Shown here one piece after another: positions 48,907 to 57,930 of a stretch of DNA of 64,000 nt. The translations under genes were made by a program, and so were the position numbers. Under the pieces are notes generated by a model, which made no database searches, had not been told where the DNA came from, and saw only the letters and a list, made by a program, of their open reading frames with translations. Where the stretch lies: assembly GCF_000196615.1 (NCBI RefSeq), contig NC_014306.1, forward strand, positions 3,596,001 through 3,660,000. The letters run 5' to 3'. The stretch is from Erwinia billingiae Eb661. Lineage in GTDB: Bacteria; Pseudomonadota; Gammaproteobacteria; Enterobacterales; Enterobacteriaceae. Within the stretch, counting starts at the first letter, position 1; the number at the start of each line of letters is the position of its first letter.

Positions 48907-50130
48907 ATGAGTGCTGTTCAGTTTATTCATGCCCGGCTGGCCCACAGCGACCGGCTTCAAACCCTGTGGGTGCAAGACGGCCGATTTATCTCCTCGCCTG
49001 AGAAAGCAATCCCCGGCTGTTCCACCGTCGATTTAGGCGGCAATCTGGTGCTGTCGGGGCTGGTGGAAACCCATCTTCATCTGGATAAAGCCTGTATTTT
49101 GTCCCGCTGCCAGCTGCACAAGGGCACGCTCGGCGAAGCCATCGAACAAACCCGGCTGGCGAAAGCCACTTTTAGCGAAGAGGATGTCTATCAGCGCGGG
49201 GCGAAAGTGCTGGAGCAGGCCATTTTGCAGGGCACCAGCTGGATCCGCACGCATATCGAAATCGATCCGCAGATTGGGCTCACCGGGTTTAAGGCGATCA
49301 AACGGCTGAAAGCGGATTATGCGTGGGCGATCGATCTCAGCCTGTGCGTTTTCCCGCAGGAAGGCTTGCTGAACAATCCGGGAACAGAGGCGTTACTGGA
49401 GGACGCGCTGGCTTCAGGTGCCGACCTGCTTGGCGGCTGCCCGTATACCGACAGCGATCCCTGCGGGCAGATTGATCGCCTGTTTGCGCTGGCCGCTCGC
49501 TGGCAGGTGGACCTCGATTTCCATCTGGACTTCGATCTGCAGGCCGACAGCAGCAACATGGACTATGTGATTGCCGCCACCGAACGCTGGCAGATGGCGG
49601 GCCGGGTCACGCTGGGCCATGCGACACGTCTCTCAGCCCTGGCTGAACCGCAGCTGATCGCGCTGGCACACCGGCTGGCGAAAGCGGGCGTGCAGATCAC
49701 CGCCCTGCCTGCCACCGACCTGTTTCTCACTGGCCGTGACCAGTTTCAGCTGAAGCCGCGTGGCGTTGCGCCGCTGGCCACGCTCGATCGCTGCGGCGTG
49801 ACCTGCTCACTTTCCAGCAACAACATTGGCAACCCGTTCACGCCGTATGGCGATGCGTCGCTGGTGCGTCAGGCAAACCTGTTTGCCAACGTCACGCAGC
49901 TGGCCACGTCAGCAGAAATGCTGCGCTGCCTGGCGTGGATCTCCAGCCAGTCGGCGAAAATGTTGCGGCTAAAAAACTATGGCTTAACGCCGGGATGTCA
50001 GGCTGATTTTGTGGTGTTTGCCAGCGCGCAGGCGTGTGAGGTCGTGAGGGAAATCGCGGTGCCGCTGATGGGCTTTAAGCGCGGGCGACAAACCTTTCAT
50101 CGCCCGGCCGCGCAGTTACTCAGAGACTAG
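48907..50130 (+). CDS. Cytosine deaminase-like amidohydrolase with altered active site
   Basis: 407 residues, ATG preceded by AAGGA. The N-terminal metal pair is present (His56 and His58 in VETHLHLDKACIL) and so is the third histidine (TLGHATRL). But two catalytic places differ from E. coli cytosine deaminase: where CodA has HCDE this protein reads FHLDF, and the final Asp block reads SLSSNNIGNPFTPYGD instead of HDD. It may be a subfamily with another chemistry or a weakly active relative. It is divergent from the SnoaL-like gene and its stop codon overlaps that of the GntR gene. Confidence 0.82.
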   Translation: MSAVQFIHARLAHSDRLQTLWVQDGRFISSPEKAIPGCSTVDLGGNLVLSGLVETHLHLDKACILSRCQLHKGTLGEAIEQTRLAKATFSEEDVYQRGAKVLEQAILQGTSWIRTHIEIDPQIGLTGFKAIKRLKADYAWAIDLSLCVFPQEGLLNNPGTEALLEDALASGADLLGGCPYTDSDPCGQIDRLFALAARWQVDLDFHLDFDLQADSSNMDYVIAATERWQMAGRVTLGHATRLSALAEPQLIALAHRLAKAGVQITALPATDLFLTGRDQFQLKPRGVAPLATLDRCGVTCSLSSNNIGNPFTPYGDASLVRQANLFANVTQLATSAEMLRCLAWISSQSAKMLRLKNYGLTPGCQADFVVFASAQACEVVREIAVPLMGFKRGRQTFHRPAAQLLRD

Positions 50131-50822
50131 GAAGAGAGCGTCAGCGCCTGGCGCAGGCTCAGGGAATCTGGCGAGGTGTCATTCAGATCCAGCTGCTGCT
50201 CCAGCTCATTAAGATGGGCAATCATAATCGCCTGCGCACGGGCCAGATCGCCCTCTTTCAGCGAGCTGACAATTGCGCTGTGCTCGTCGCACTGGCAGGA
50301 AGGAATATCGTTACGCTGGTAAAGCGCCACAATCAGCGAGCTGCGCACCATCAGGTTGGCGAGGATTTCACTCAGCACCTGATTGCCACTGACTTTGCCT
50401 AACAGCAGATGAAACTGGCTCAGCTCACGGACAATTTCCCGGCGGTCATCAAGCTTCGTGGCATTCACTTCCGCCAGCTGCTGGGCTTCCAGCTCAGCCA
50501 GATGGGCAGCCATATTTTCAGGCGTAATGCAGGCAATGATGGCGCTTTCGATGGCGCGGCGGGCAGTAAAAATTTCACGGGCTTCACGGGCTTCTGGCTG
50601 CGCGACCATCGCGCCACGGTTGGGCTCAATGGTGACGATATGCTGCAGCGCCATGCGTTGCAGGGCCGACTGAACGTGGTTGCGATTGGCATCCAGCACG
50701 TCCACAATTTGCGCTTCCACCAGTCGCGTTCCCGGCTTTAAACGATGCTGAGCGATGGCAATGGACAACGCTTCAACGATCCGCTGGACTTCCTGTTGCT
50801 TGCTGGTCGCAACTTTACTCAT
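50127..50822 (-). CDS. GntR-family regulator, FCD subgroup
   Basis: 231 residues. Winged helix-turn-helix at about residues 10-80 (LVEAQIVDVLDANRNHVQSALQRMALQHIVTIEPNRG), then an all-helical FCD ligand domain (about 88-215) with the metal-binding pattern residues in ELSQFHLLLGKVSGN and CQCDEHSAIVSSLKEGD. FCD regulators bind carboxylates or similar small ligands. A motif copy lies 20-31 bp upstream of its own start, and four more lie before the locus's other units, so it is the probable local regulator and is probably autoregulated. Confidence 0.88.
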   Translation of the reverse strand: MSKVATSKQQEVQRIVEALSIAIAQHRLKPGTRLVEAQIVDVLDANRNHVQSALQRMALQHIVTIEPNRGAMVAQPEAREAREIFTARRAIESAIIACITPENMAAHLAELEAQQLAEVNATKLDDRREIVRELSQFHLLLGKVSGNQVLSEILANLMVRSSLIVALYQRNDIPSCQCDEHSAIVSSLKEGDLARAQAIMIAHLNELEQQLDLNDTSPDSLSLRQALTLSS

Positions 50823-50841
50823 CCCTTACCTCATGAACGTG

Positions 50842-50853
50842 ATTGCTAACGAT
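50842..50853. promoter_or_regulatory. GntR-type operator motif, site 5
   Basis: ATTGCTAACGAT, 10 of 12 to site 1, just upstream of the GntR gene. Suggests autoregulation. Confidence 0.55.
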
Positions 50854-50886
50854 TTAAGCCGACAATCATAGCACCGTGCGGCACAA

Positions 50887-52236
50887 TTAAACCACCCAGT
50901 GTGGCAAACGTAACGTAAGTTCCAGTCCGCCGTTCTTGCCGTTGACTGCGCTGACCTCGCCCTGATGGGCCAGCAGCACTTTGCGGACGATCGACAGCCC
51001 CAGTCCGTAGCCTTTTCCCGACAGCGGCGAATTCACCCGCACAAAGGGATCGAAGATGCTGGAGAGCTTATCGGCATCCACGCCCGGCCCCTGATCGATC
51101 ACGCTGATATTCAGCCAGCCCTGCTCCTGACGCAGATTGATCACCACCCGTTGTCCCTGCAATGAGTAGCGGAGCGCGTTACGCACTACGTTTTCCACCG
51201 CCGAACGGATCAGCTTGGCATCCCCTTTAACGGTGTAGTCGCCGCTCTTGTCGGCAAACAGCAGGATTTCCACACCGGGGATTTGCGCTTCATAGCGGGC
51301 ATCGTTTGCCACCGCTTCCAGCAGGCCCAGTAAATCAAAGTACTGCTCGTCGGGCATGGCTTCATGTTCAGCCCGCGAGAGGGTCAACAGTTCGCCAATC
51401 ATCTTATCCAGACGACGCGCCTCTTCATCAATGCGATCCAGCGACTGGCCAACGGATTCCGGCGTCTGGCGGGCCAGTCCGGTAGCAAGCTGCAAACGTG
51501 CCAGCGGGGAGCGTAATTCATGGGAGACATCATGCAGCAGCTCTTCGCGCGCCTTCACCAGCACCGAAAGGCGCTCAACCATTGCATCGAAATCCTGCGC
51601 CACCACCGACAGCTCATCGTAACGACGCCGCATTACCGGGAACAGGCGCACCGAAAGATCGCCTTTGGAGACGCGGTCAAACCCGGCGCGCAGCTGGCGC
51701 ATCGGTCGGGTCAGGTTCCATGCCAGTATCAGGCTGAAGAGTAAACCGCCGCCGCCGGCCAAAAATAGCATCGGCTCGGGGATATTGAGAAAGCTGCGGC
51801 GCGGGCCGCCCATATGGCTGTCTTCGCGCAGGCCCTGCACATCGTAGCGCAGCTGATACTGCTGGCCGTCGGCACCGGTTACCCACTCAATCACTTCTTT
51901 AGGAAACTCACCCGGACGAAGGTCACGATTCAAATCGCCGCGCGGAATTTCCTGCGGCGGCTTTTGCATCACCTGCACCGAGAAGAAACGGCGGTCGCTG
52001 TCAGACCAGTCGGCCATCATATCATTCAGCGCGTCCATGCCGCCGCGCTGCAGGACCGACACCGCCGAGGTCATCTGCAGATTGACGATGCGCCGGGCCG
52101 CGAGGCTTTCCGGCGGCTCATGGTGCTTGCCGTAAAAGGAAAAGCTCAGCCACAGAAACTGGCTCATGATCAAAAAGGTCAGCCAGAAGCCCAGCAAAAT
52201 TTTCCAGAACAACAGCCCGCGAAACCCTGCTTTCAT
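50887..52236 (-). CDS. Two-component sensor histidine kinase, CpxA-like
   Basis: 449 residues. First membrane helix at about 9-33, a periplasmic domain to about 152, second helix 155-174, HAMP linker, dimerisation domain with phosphoacceptor His239 (LLHDVSHELRSPLARLQLA), and an ATPase domain with N box VENVVRNALRYS, G1 DQGPGVD, F box FDPFVR and G2 GKGYGLGLSIV. The general plan is that of CpxA, but this is not the cpx locus and the periplasmic part looks different. Its start overlaps the regulator stop by 4 bp. The signal is unknown. Confidence 0.9.
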   Translation of the reverse strand: MKAGFRGLLFWKILLGFWLTFLIMSQFLWLSFSFYGKHHEPPESLAARRIVNLQMTSAVSVLQRGGMDALNDMMADWSDSDRRFFSVQVMQKPPQEIPRGDLNRDLRPGEFPKEVIEWVTGADGQQYQLRYDVQGLREDSHMGGPRRSFLNIPEPMLFLAGGGGLLFSLILAWNLTRPMRQLRAGFDRVSKGDLSVRLFPVMRRRYDELSVVAQDFDAMVERLSVLVKAREELLHDVSHELRSPLARLQLATGLARQTPESVGQSLDRIDEEARRLDKMIGELLTLSRAEHEAMPDEQYFDLLGLLEAVANDARYEAQIPGVEILLFADKSGDYTVKGDAKLIRSAVENVVRNALRYSLQGQRVVINLRQEQGWLNISVIDQGPGVDADKLSSIFDPFVRVNSPLSGKGYGLGLSIVRKVLLAHQGEVSAVNGKNGGLELTLRLPHWVV

Positions 52237-52913
52237 CGGATACGGTAGCCAATGCTGCGCACGGTTTCGATGTTGATCGTCTCGTTAGTTAAGGCGGCCA
52301 GCTTCTGGCGGATGTTGCTGATATGCACGTCGACGCTGCGGTCATAGGCTTCGCGCGGGCGTCCAAGGCCTTTTTCAGACAGCTCGTCCTTCGAGACCAC
52401 GCGGTCAGGAGAACGCAGCAGCAGATCGAGCAAGTTGAACTCCGAGGCCGTTAAATCAAACGCCTGTTTTTTCCATTCGCTGATGCGCGTGGCCGGATTC
52501 AGCGTCAGATCGCCCCAGGTTGCCAGCTCTTTGCTTTCGACAACCACCGGCTGCTCTTCAACGCGGCGCAGCACGGCGCGCAGTCGGGCGACCAGCTCGC
52601 GCGGGTAGCAAGGTTTCGGCACGTAGTCATCGGCACCCATTTCCAGGCCAATCACCCGGTCAATGTTGTCGCCTTTGGCGGTCAGCATGATCACCGGCAG
52701 GCGGCAGTTCTGCCGGACCTGGCGCAGCACATCAATACCGCTCATATCGGGCAGCATAATGTCGAGGATCATCGCGTTGTACTCGCCAGACAGTGCGCCT
52801 TCAACGCCCGCTTTGCCGGTTAACACCAGCGAAGCGTCGAAGCCTTCAGCAATCAGGTACTGGCTGAGCATGGTGCCCAGCTCGAGGTCGTCGTCGACCA
52901 GTAAAATTTTCAT
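52233..52913 (-). CDS. OmpR-family response regulator
   Basis: 226 residues. Receiver domain with Asp7-Asp9 acidic pocket, phosphoacceptor Asp51 (MILDIMLPDMSG) and Lys in DDYVPKPCYPREL; winged-helix DNA-binding domain from about residue 130 (FDLTASEFNLLDLLLRSPDRVVSKDEL ... VHISNIRQKL). First gene of the pair, 93 bp downstream of cysM and probably with its own promoter. Targets are unknown. Confidence 0.92.
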   Translation of the reverse strand: MKILLVDDDLELGTMLSQYLIAEGFDASLVLTGKAGVEGALSGEYNAMILDIMLPDMSGIDVLRQVRQNCRLPVIMLTAKGDNIDRVIGLEMGADDYVPKPCYPRELVARLRAVLRRVEEQPVVVESKELATWGDLTLNPATRISEWKKQAFDLTASEFNLLDLLLRSPDRVVSKDELSEKGLGRPREAYDRSVDVHISNIRQKLAALTNETINIETVRSIGYRIR

Positions 52914-53006
52914 ACAGCATCTCTCAGTGAGTCAGCCGCTATATTCACCTGTCGGTGACTTAATAGCAGCCGGTTTTACCTAATCCTTACAGTGTATCAG
53001 CAGGAA

Positions 53007-53885
53007 TTAGTAAACGCCGGTAGAGAGATAACGGTCGCCGCGATCGCACACTATCGCCACCACGATACTGCCCGGCTGCTCCTCCGCAATGCGCAGTGCG
53101 CCGGCAACCGCACCGCCGGAACTGACGCCGCAGAAAATGCCTTCACGGCGGGCCAGCAAACGCATGGTTTGCTCCGCTTCGGCCTGCGCCATATCGATCA
53201 CCCGGTCCACCAGCTCCGGGCGGTAAATGCCCGGCAAATAGGCCTCGGGCCAGCGACGGATACCGGGAATGCTGCTGCCTTCAGCGGGCTGCAAACCGAC
53301 GATTTGCACGCTGTCGCACTGCTCTTTCAGATAGCGACCCACGCCGGTAATGGTGCCGGTGGTGCCCATGCTGGAGACGAAATGGGTTAATCGTCCGGCA
53401 GACTGCTGCCAGATTTCCGGTGCGGTGGTGGTGTAATGTCCCAGCGGATTGTCCGGGTTGTTGAACTGGTCGAGGACCTTGCCCTCGCCTCTGGCTTCCA
53501 TCTCCTTTGCCAGATCGCGTGCGCCTTCCATCCCGAGAGTTTTGCTGACCAGAATCAGCTCGGCACCGTAAGCCTGCATCGCCATCTGGCGTTCCACGCT
53601 CATGTTCTCAGGCATCAACAGCTTCAGCGCATAGCCTTTCATCGCGGCGATCATCGCCAGCGCGATCCCGGTGTTGCCACTGGTGGCCTCGATCAGCACG
53701 TCGCCCGGCTGGATCTCACCGCGACGCTCGGCCCGATCGATCATCGAGAAAGCGGCACGATCCTTTACCGAACCTGCGGGATTATTGCCTTCCAGCTTCA
53801 GCCAGATTTCGCTGCCGTTGGCGGGCGTCATGCGCTGAAGCTTGATCAGGGGCGTGTTGCCGATGGTATTTTCTAGTGTGGTCAC
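53007..53885 (-). CDS. cysM: Cysteine synthase B
   Basis: 292 residues from the GTG at 53885 (VTTLENTIGNTPL), the point that aligns with E. coli CysM; an ATG 12 codons earlier is rejected. It makes cysteine from O-acetylserine with sulfide, or S-sulfocysteine with thiosulfate. PLP lysine Lys41 in [23 protein letters not shown] and SMGTTGTITGVGRYL are conserved. The protein ends at GDRYLSTGVY, about 11 residues short of the E. coli enzyme. It follows the thiosulfate transporter genes, which fits its thiosulfate use. Confidence 0.96.
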   Translation of the reverse strand: MTTLENTIGNTPLIKLQRMTPANGSEIWLKLEGNNPAGSVKDRAAFSMIDRAERRGEIQPGDVLIEATSGNTGIALAMIAAMKGYALKLLMPENMSVERQMAMQAYGAELILVSKTLGMEGARDLAKEMEARGEGKVLDQFNNPDNPLGHYTTTAPEIWQQSAGRLTHFVSSMGTTGTITGVGRYLKEQCDSVQIVGLQPAEGSSIPGIRRWPEAYLPGIYRPELVDRVIDMAQAEAEQTMRLLARREGIFCGVSSGGAVAGALRIAEEQPGSIVVAIVCDRGDRYLSTGVY

Positions 53886-53919
53886 TGTGCGATTCCTGGA
53901 AGGAGCCAGAAAAGCTGGC

Positions 53920-53949
53920 AAAAAAAAAGGGTCAGGAAGACCTGACCCT
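53920..53949 (-). terminator. Terminator between cysA and cysM
   Basis: AGGGTCAGG / CCTGACCCT stem around a 4-base loop with a nine-base T run on the minus strand, 16 bp after the cysA stop and just upstream of cysM. Transcription into cysM must be by read-through or its own promoter. Confidence 0.9.
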
Positions 53950-53965
53950 GTTCGACTAGAAAATA

Positions 53966-55054
53966 TCAGGCACTTTGCGCAAAGGCAACCTGTCGCAACG
54001 GCGTTTCACCTTTGTACAGGCGAGCCTGTTGCAGGCCTACAAACAGCTGCTCGCCGCGAACCGGCGCAGTCTGCGTCCCTTCCACCACCAGCGTAATCGG
54101 ATCCAGGCCCCAGCCGGCTGGCTGCGCAACCAGCTGCCAGTAGTGACCGCGCGGGCTGACTTCCAGCACCTGCACCGGTAACGGCGTTTCCAGGCTGCTG
54201 TGGCGGCTGACGTCGATTTCCCACGGACGCAGGAACAGCTCGACGCGGCCCTGATGCGCGGGCGTATAGCCCAACGGCCAGTGATGCGCGCCAACGTGGA
54301 ACTGGGAACCATGCACTTCGGCTTCAAAGCGGTTCACTTCACCGAGGAACTCCAGCACAAACCGGGTAGCCGGATCGCGCCAGACGTCGTCCGGTGTGCC
54401 GACCTGTTCAATGTTGCCCTGGCTCATCACCACCACGCGATCGGCCACTTCCATCGCTTCTTCCTGGTCGTGGGTCACGAAGACGCTGGTGAACTTCAAT
54501 TCTTCATGCAGCTGACGCAACCAGCGGCGCAGCTCTTTACGTACCTGGGCATCCAGCGCACCGAACGGCTCATCGAGCAGCAGGATCTGCGGTTCAACCG
54601 CCAGCGCACGCGCCAGCGCCACACGCTGTTTCTGACCGCCCGAAAGCTGTGCCGGGAAGCGCGTAGCCAGATGGCTTAACTGCACCATCTCCAGCAGCTT
54701 GGTGACTTTCTGCTTAATCACCGCCGCAGAAGGACGTTCGCGGCGTGGCAGCACGGTCAGGCCGAAGGCGATGTTATCGAACACCGTCATATGGCGGAAC
54801 AAGGCGTAATGCTGGAACACAAAGCCCACCTGGCGGTCGCGCGCGTGCAGCTGGGTGACGTCTTTGCCATTAAAGCTCAGACGGCCGCTGTTCTGGCTTT
54901 CCAGCCCGGCAATAATGCGCAGCAGCGTGGTTTTCCCTGAGCCAGAAGGCCCAAGCAATGCCACCATCTGACCGGAAGGGATATCCAGTGAAATATCGTT
55001 CAGGACCTTAGTACGGCCGAAAGATTTGTTAATTTTGCTGATATCAATGCTCAT
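53966..55054 (-). CDS. cysA: Sulfate/thiosulfate ABC transporter ATPase CysA
   Basis: 362 residues. Walker [19 protein letters not shown], signature [15 protein letters not shown], Walker [15 protein letters not shown]-loop [11 protein letters not shown], and the C-terminal TOBE-like regulatory domain. Drives uptake of sulfate and thiosulfate. Overlaps cysW by 11 bp. Confidence 0.97.
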   Translation of the reverse strand: MSIDISKINKSFGRTKVLNDISLDIPSGQMVALLGPSGSGKTTLLRIIAGLESQNSGRLSFNGKDVTQLHARDRQVGFVFQHYALFRHMTVFDNIAFGLTVLPRRERPSAAVIKQKVTKLLEMVQLSHLATRFPAQLSGGQKQRVALARALAVEPQILLLDEPFGALDAQVRKELRRWLRQLHEELKFTSVFVTHDQEEAMEVADRVVVMSQGNIEQVGTPDDVWRDPATRFVLEFLGEVNRFEAEVHGSQFHVGAHHWPLGYTPAHQGRVELFLRPWEIDVSRHSSLETPLPVQVLEVSPRGHYWQLVAQPAGWGLDPITLVVEGTQTAPVRGEQLFVGLQQARLYKGETPLRQVAFAQSA

Positions 55055-55919
55055 GGTTCCCCTCCTGTTGCAAACGCTTGTTCTGGTGTTCTAAACGCCA
55101 TTGCAGCGCGCTCTTCAGAAACAGTGTGACTATCGCCATCAGGGTTAACAGCCCGGCCGCCGTAAAGGCCCCGACGGTGTTGTAATCCTGATGCAGTAAT
55201 TCAACTTGTAATGGCAGCGTGTAGGTCTCGCCGCGAATCGATCCCGAGACCACCGAGACCGCACCGAATTCGCCAATCGCACGGGCATTGGTCAGTACCA
55301 GACCGTACAACAGCGCCCAGCGGATATTGGGCAGGGTCACCCGCCAGAACATTTTCCAGCCTGACGCGCCTAACAACACCGCCGCTTCATCTTCATTGCT
55401 GCCCTGACTCAACATCACCGGCACCAGCTCACGGACCACAAATGGACAGGTCACAAAGATGGTCACCATCGCCATCCCCGGCCAGGAGAACATCAGCTGG
55501 ATATTGTGCGCGTCCAGCCAGCCGCCTGCCGGGCCGTTGACGCCCCAGAACAGCAGATACATCAGCCCCGCCACCACCGGCGACACGGCAAAAGGAATAT
55601 CAAACAGGGTCAGCAGCAGCTGGCGGCCGGGGAAATCAAAGCGCGTAACCAGCCAGGCCAGCAGCGTCCCGAACACCAGATTGACCGGCACGGTAATCAG
55701 CGCCATCAGGACGGTCAGCCAGATTGAGTGCAGCATGTCGCCATCTTTCAGGTTGCTGAACGACGCCATAAGGCCGTTGGAGAAGGCGCTGGTAAAAATC
55801 GCCACCATCGGCACCACCAGCAGCCCAAAGGAGATCAGCATGCCCAGCGCAATCAGGATCCATTTACCCCAGTTGATGCGGCTGCGGCTGGCCCCTTTCA
55901 ATTCGGTGATATCGGCCAT
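55044..55919 (-). CDS. cysW: Sulfate/thiosulfate ABC transporter permease CysW
   Basis: 291 residues, six helices. EAA loop [29 protein letters not shown] and the family block [23 protein letters not shown]. Partner of CysT in the membrane channel; its start touches the cysT stop. Confidence 0.97.
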   Translation of the reverse strand: MADITELKGASRSRINWGKWILIALGMLISFGLLVVPMVAIFTSAFSNGLMASFSNLKDGDMLHSIWLTVLMALITVPVNLVFGTLLAWLVTRFDFPGRQLLLTLFDIPFAVSPVVAGLMYLLFWGVNGPAGGWLDAHNIQLMFSWPGMAMVTIFVTCPFVVRELVPVMLSQGSNEDEAAVLLGASGWKMFWRVTLPNIRWALLYGLVLTNARAIGEFGAVSVVSGSIRGETYTLPLQVELLHQDYNTVGAFTAAGLLTLMAIVTLFLKSALQWRLEHQNKRLQQEGNHEH

Positions 55920-56752
55920 TAATGACCTCCAATACGACGGCCAAAGCGGCTCTGTAAGGTGTTAATCGCGAACAGCAGCAGCAGCGATGCCGCGAGGATC
56001 ACTGACGCAATGGCGCTGGCGGCAGGATAATCAAACTCCTGCAAACGGACGAAAATCATCAGCGAGGTCACTTCGGTTTTCCAGGCAATGTTGCCGGCAA
56101 TAAAGATCACCGCACCAAACTCGCCTAGGCTGCGGGTAAAGGACAACGCGGTGCCGGCCAGCAATGCCGGCGCCACTTCAGGCAGCACCACGCGACGGAA
56201 GCTCTGCCACGGCGTGGCGCCCAGCGTTTCGGCCGCTTCTTCGTATTCCGGGCCCAGTTCTTCAAGCACCGGCTGAACGGTACGCACCACAAACGGAATG
56301 CTGGTAAACGCCATGGCGACGGCAATGCCCAGCCAGGTGTAAGACACTTTAATGTCGAACTGCGCCAGCCATTGACCATACCAGCCGTTGACCGAGAACA
56401 GGCCGGCCAGCGTCAAGCCCGCCACCGCCGTCGGTAAAGCAAACGGCAGATCCATTAAGCCATCCAGCAGCGTGCGGCCAGGAAAACGGTAGCGGGTGAG
56501 GATCCACGCCATCAGCATGCCGAACACGGCATTGAACAGCGAGGCTACACCGGCTGAAATCAGGGTAACTTTGTAGGCGGCCATCACCTGTGGGTTGGTC
56601 ACGACTTCCCAGTACTGAGACAGCGTCATTTGCGACAGCTGCATCAGCAGTGCGCTGATCGGCAACAGCAGGATCAGGCAGGTGAAGAACAGGCTGCTAC
56701 CGAGGCTGATACCAAAGCCCGGCAGCACGCGCTTACTTTTAGTGGCAAACAT
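55919..56752 (-). CDS. cysT: Sulfate/thiosulfate ABC transporter permease CysT (CysU)
   Basis: 277 residues, six helices. EAA loop EAAETLGATPWQSFRRVVLPEVAPALLAG and SFTRSLGEFGAVIFIAGN. Shares one base with the cysP stop and one with the cysW start, so the operon is tightly coupled. Confidence 0.97.
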   Translation of the reverse strand: MFATKSKRVLPGFGISLGSSLFFTCLILLLPISALLMQLSQMTLSQYWEVVTNPQVMAAYKVTLISAGVASLFNAVFGMLMAWILTRYRFPGRTLLDGLMDLPFALPTAVAGLTLAGLFSVNGWYGQWLAQFDIKVSYTWLGIAVAMAFTSIPFVVRTVQPVLEELGPEYEEAAETLGATPWQSFRRVVLPEVAPALLAGTALSFTRSLGEFGAVIFIAGNIAWKTEVTSLMIFVRLQEFDYPAASAIASVILAASLLLLFAINTLQSRFGRRIGGH

Positions 56753-57768
56753 TACTGATGTCCTGCGGCTAACAATTTGTCCAGCTCACCACCGCTGGCG
56801 AACTGGGTTTTCATTACCTGGTCCCAGCTGCCGAAGGCCTCTTCCACGCGGAAAAGGTCAACCGCCGGGAAACGCTCTTTCTGCTGCGCCATCAGCTCAG
56901 GATTGTTCACGCGGTAGTAATACTGCGTGATAATTTTCTGCGCCGCTGGCGTGTAGAGATAGCCCAGGTAGGCTTTAGCGGCTTTGCCAGTGTTATTGGC
57001 ATCGACGTTTTTATCGACCCAGGTCACCGGGAACTCCGCCAGGATATTGGTTTTCGGCACCACCACTTCGTAGCCATCTTTGGCGTACTGGTTGCGGATA
57101 TTGTTCACTTCGGACTCGAAGCTGATCAGCACATCGCCCTGCCCACGCTCAACAAAGGTGGTGGTGGCACCGCGACCGCCGGTATCAAAGACCTCGACGT
57201 TTTTCAGGAACTGAGTCATAAACTGCTCGGTTTTAGCCCGATCTTTACCGTCCGCTTTATCGGCGGCACCCCAGGCAGCCAGGTAGGTGTAACGCCCGTT
57301 GCCTGACGTTTTTGGATTGGGGAACACCAGCTTCACATCAGTTTTCACCAGATCATCCCAACTGTGGATGTTCTTGGGGTTGCCCTTGCGCACGAGGAAC
57401 GCCATGGTCGAATAGAACGGTGAGCTGTTATTGGGGAAACGTTTTTGCCAGTCGGCCGGGATCAGATTGCCGCGATCGTGCAAAATCTGCACGTCAGTCA
57501 CCTGGTTGTAGGTCACCACATCGGCTTTCAGGCCCTGCAAAATGGCCAGCGCCTGCTTGGATGAGCCGGCGTGTGACTGTCTGATAGTCAGCTTGTCACC
57601 GTTATTTTGCTCGGCCCACTGTTTTTCAAAAGGCGCATTCAGGGCGACAAACAGCTCGCGCGAGACGTCGTAGGAGCTGTTCAACAGCTCGGTAGCCTGA
57701 GCGGACCCGGCTAACAGCAACGAGAAAGCGGCACTGCTCATTATTTTTTTAACCGTCGGTAACGTCAT
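56752..57768 (-). CDS. cysP: Thiosulfate-binding protein CysP
   Basis: 338 residues, the E. coli length, with a signal peptide ending LLLAGSAQA before [47 protein letters not shown] and [28 protein letters not shown] are the ligand-site blocks. It captures thiosulfate (and sulfate) in the periplasm. First gene of cysPTWA; the 162-bp upstream gap is AT-rich and should hold the CysB-dependent promoter. Confidence 0.97.
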   Translation of the reverse strand: MTLPTVKKIMSSAAFSLLLAGSAQATELLNSSYDVSRELFVALNAPFEKQWAEQNNGDKLTIRQSHAGSSKQALAILQGLKADVVTYNQVTDVQILHDRGNLIPADWQKRFPNNSSPFYSTMAFLVRKGNPKNIHSWDDLVKTDVKLVFPNPKTSGNGRYTYLAAWGAADKADGKDRAKTEQFMTQFLKNVEVFDTGGRGATTTFVERGQGDVLISFESEVNNIRNQYAKDGYEVVVPKTNILAEFPVTWVDKNVDANNTGKAAKAYLGYLYTPAAQKIITQYYYRVNNPELMAQQKERFPAVDLFRVEEAFGSWDQVMKTQFASGGELDKLLAAGHQ

Positions 57769-57930
57769 TATGCACCCTGGGAAACAGTCGGCTCGCGCCC
57801 TGAAGTTTCCTCAGTTTATTTATAACCACACTAAAAGCAGTAACGATTTCATATACCGTTTGGTGATTTGGAAGTTTAAAACGCTATAAGCGAATGGAAT
57901 TGTTTATGCAGGGGATGGGAAAGCGGACGA

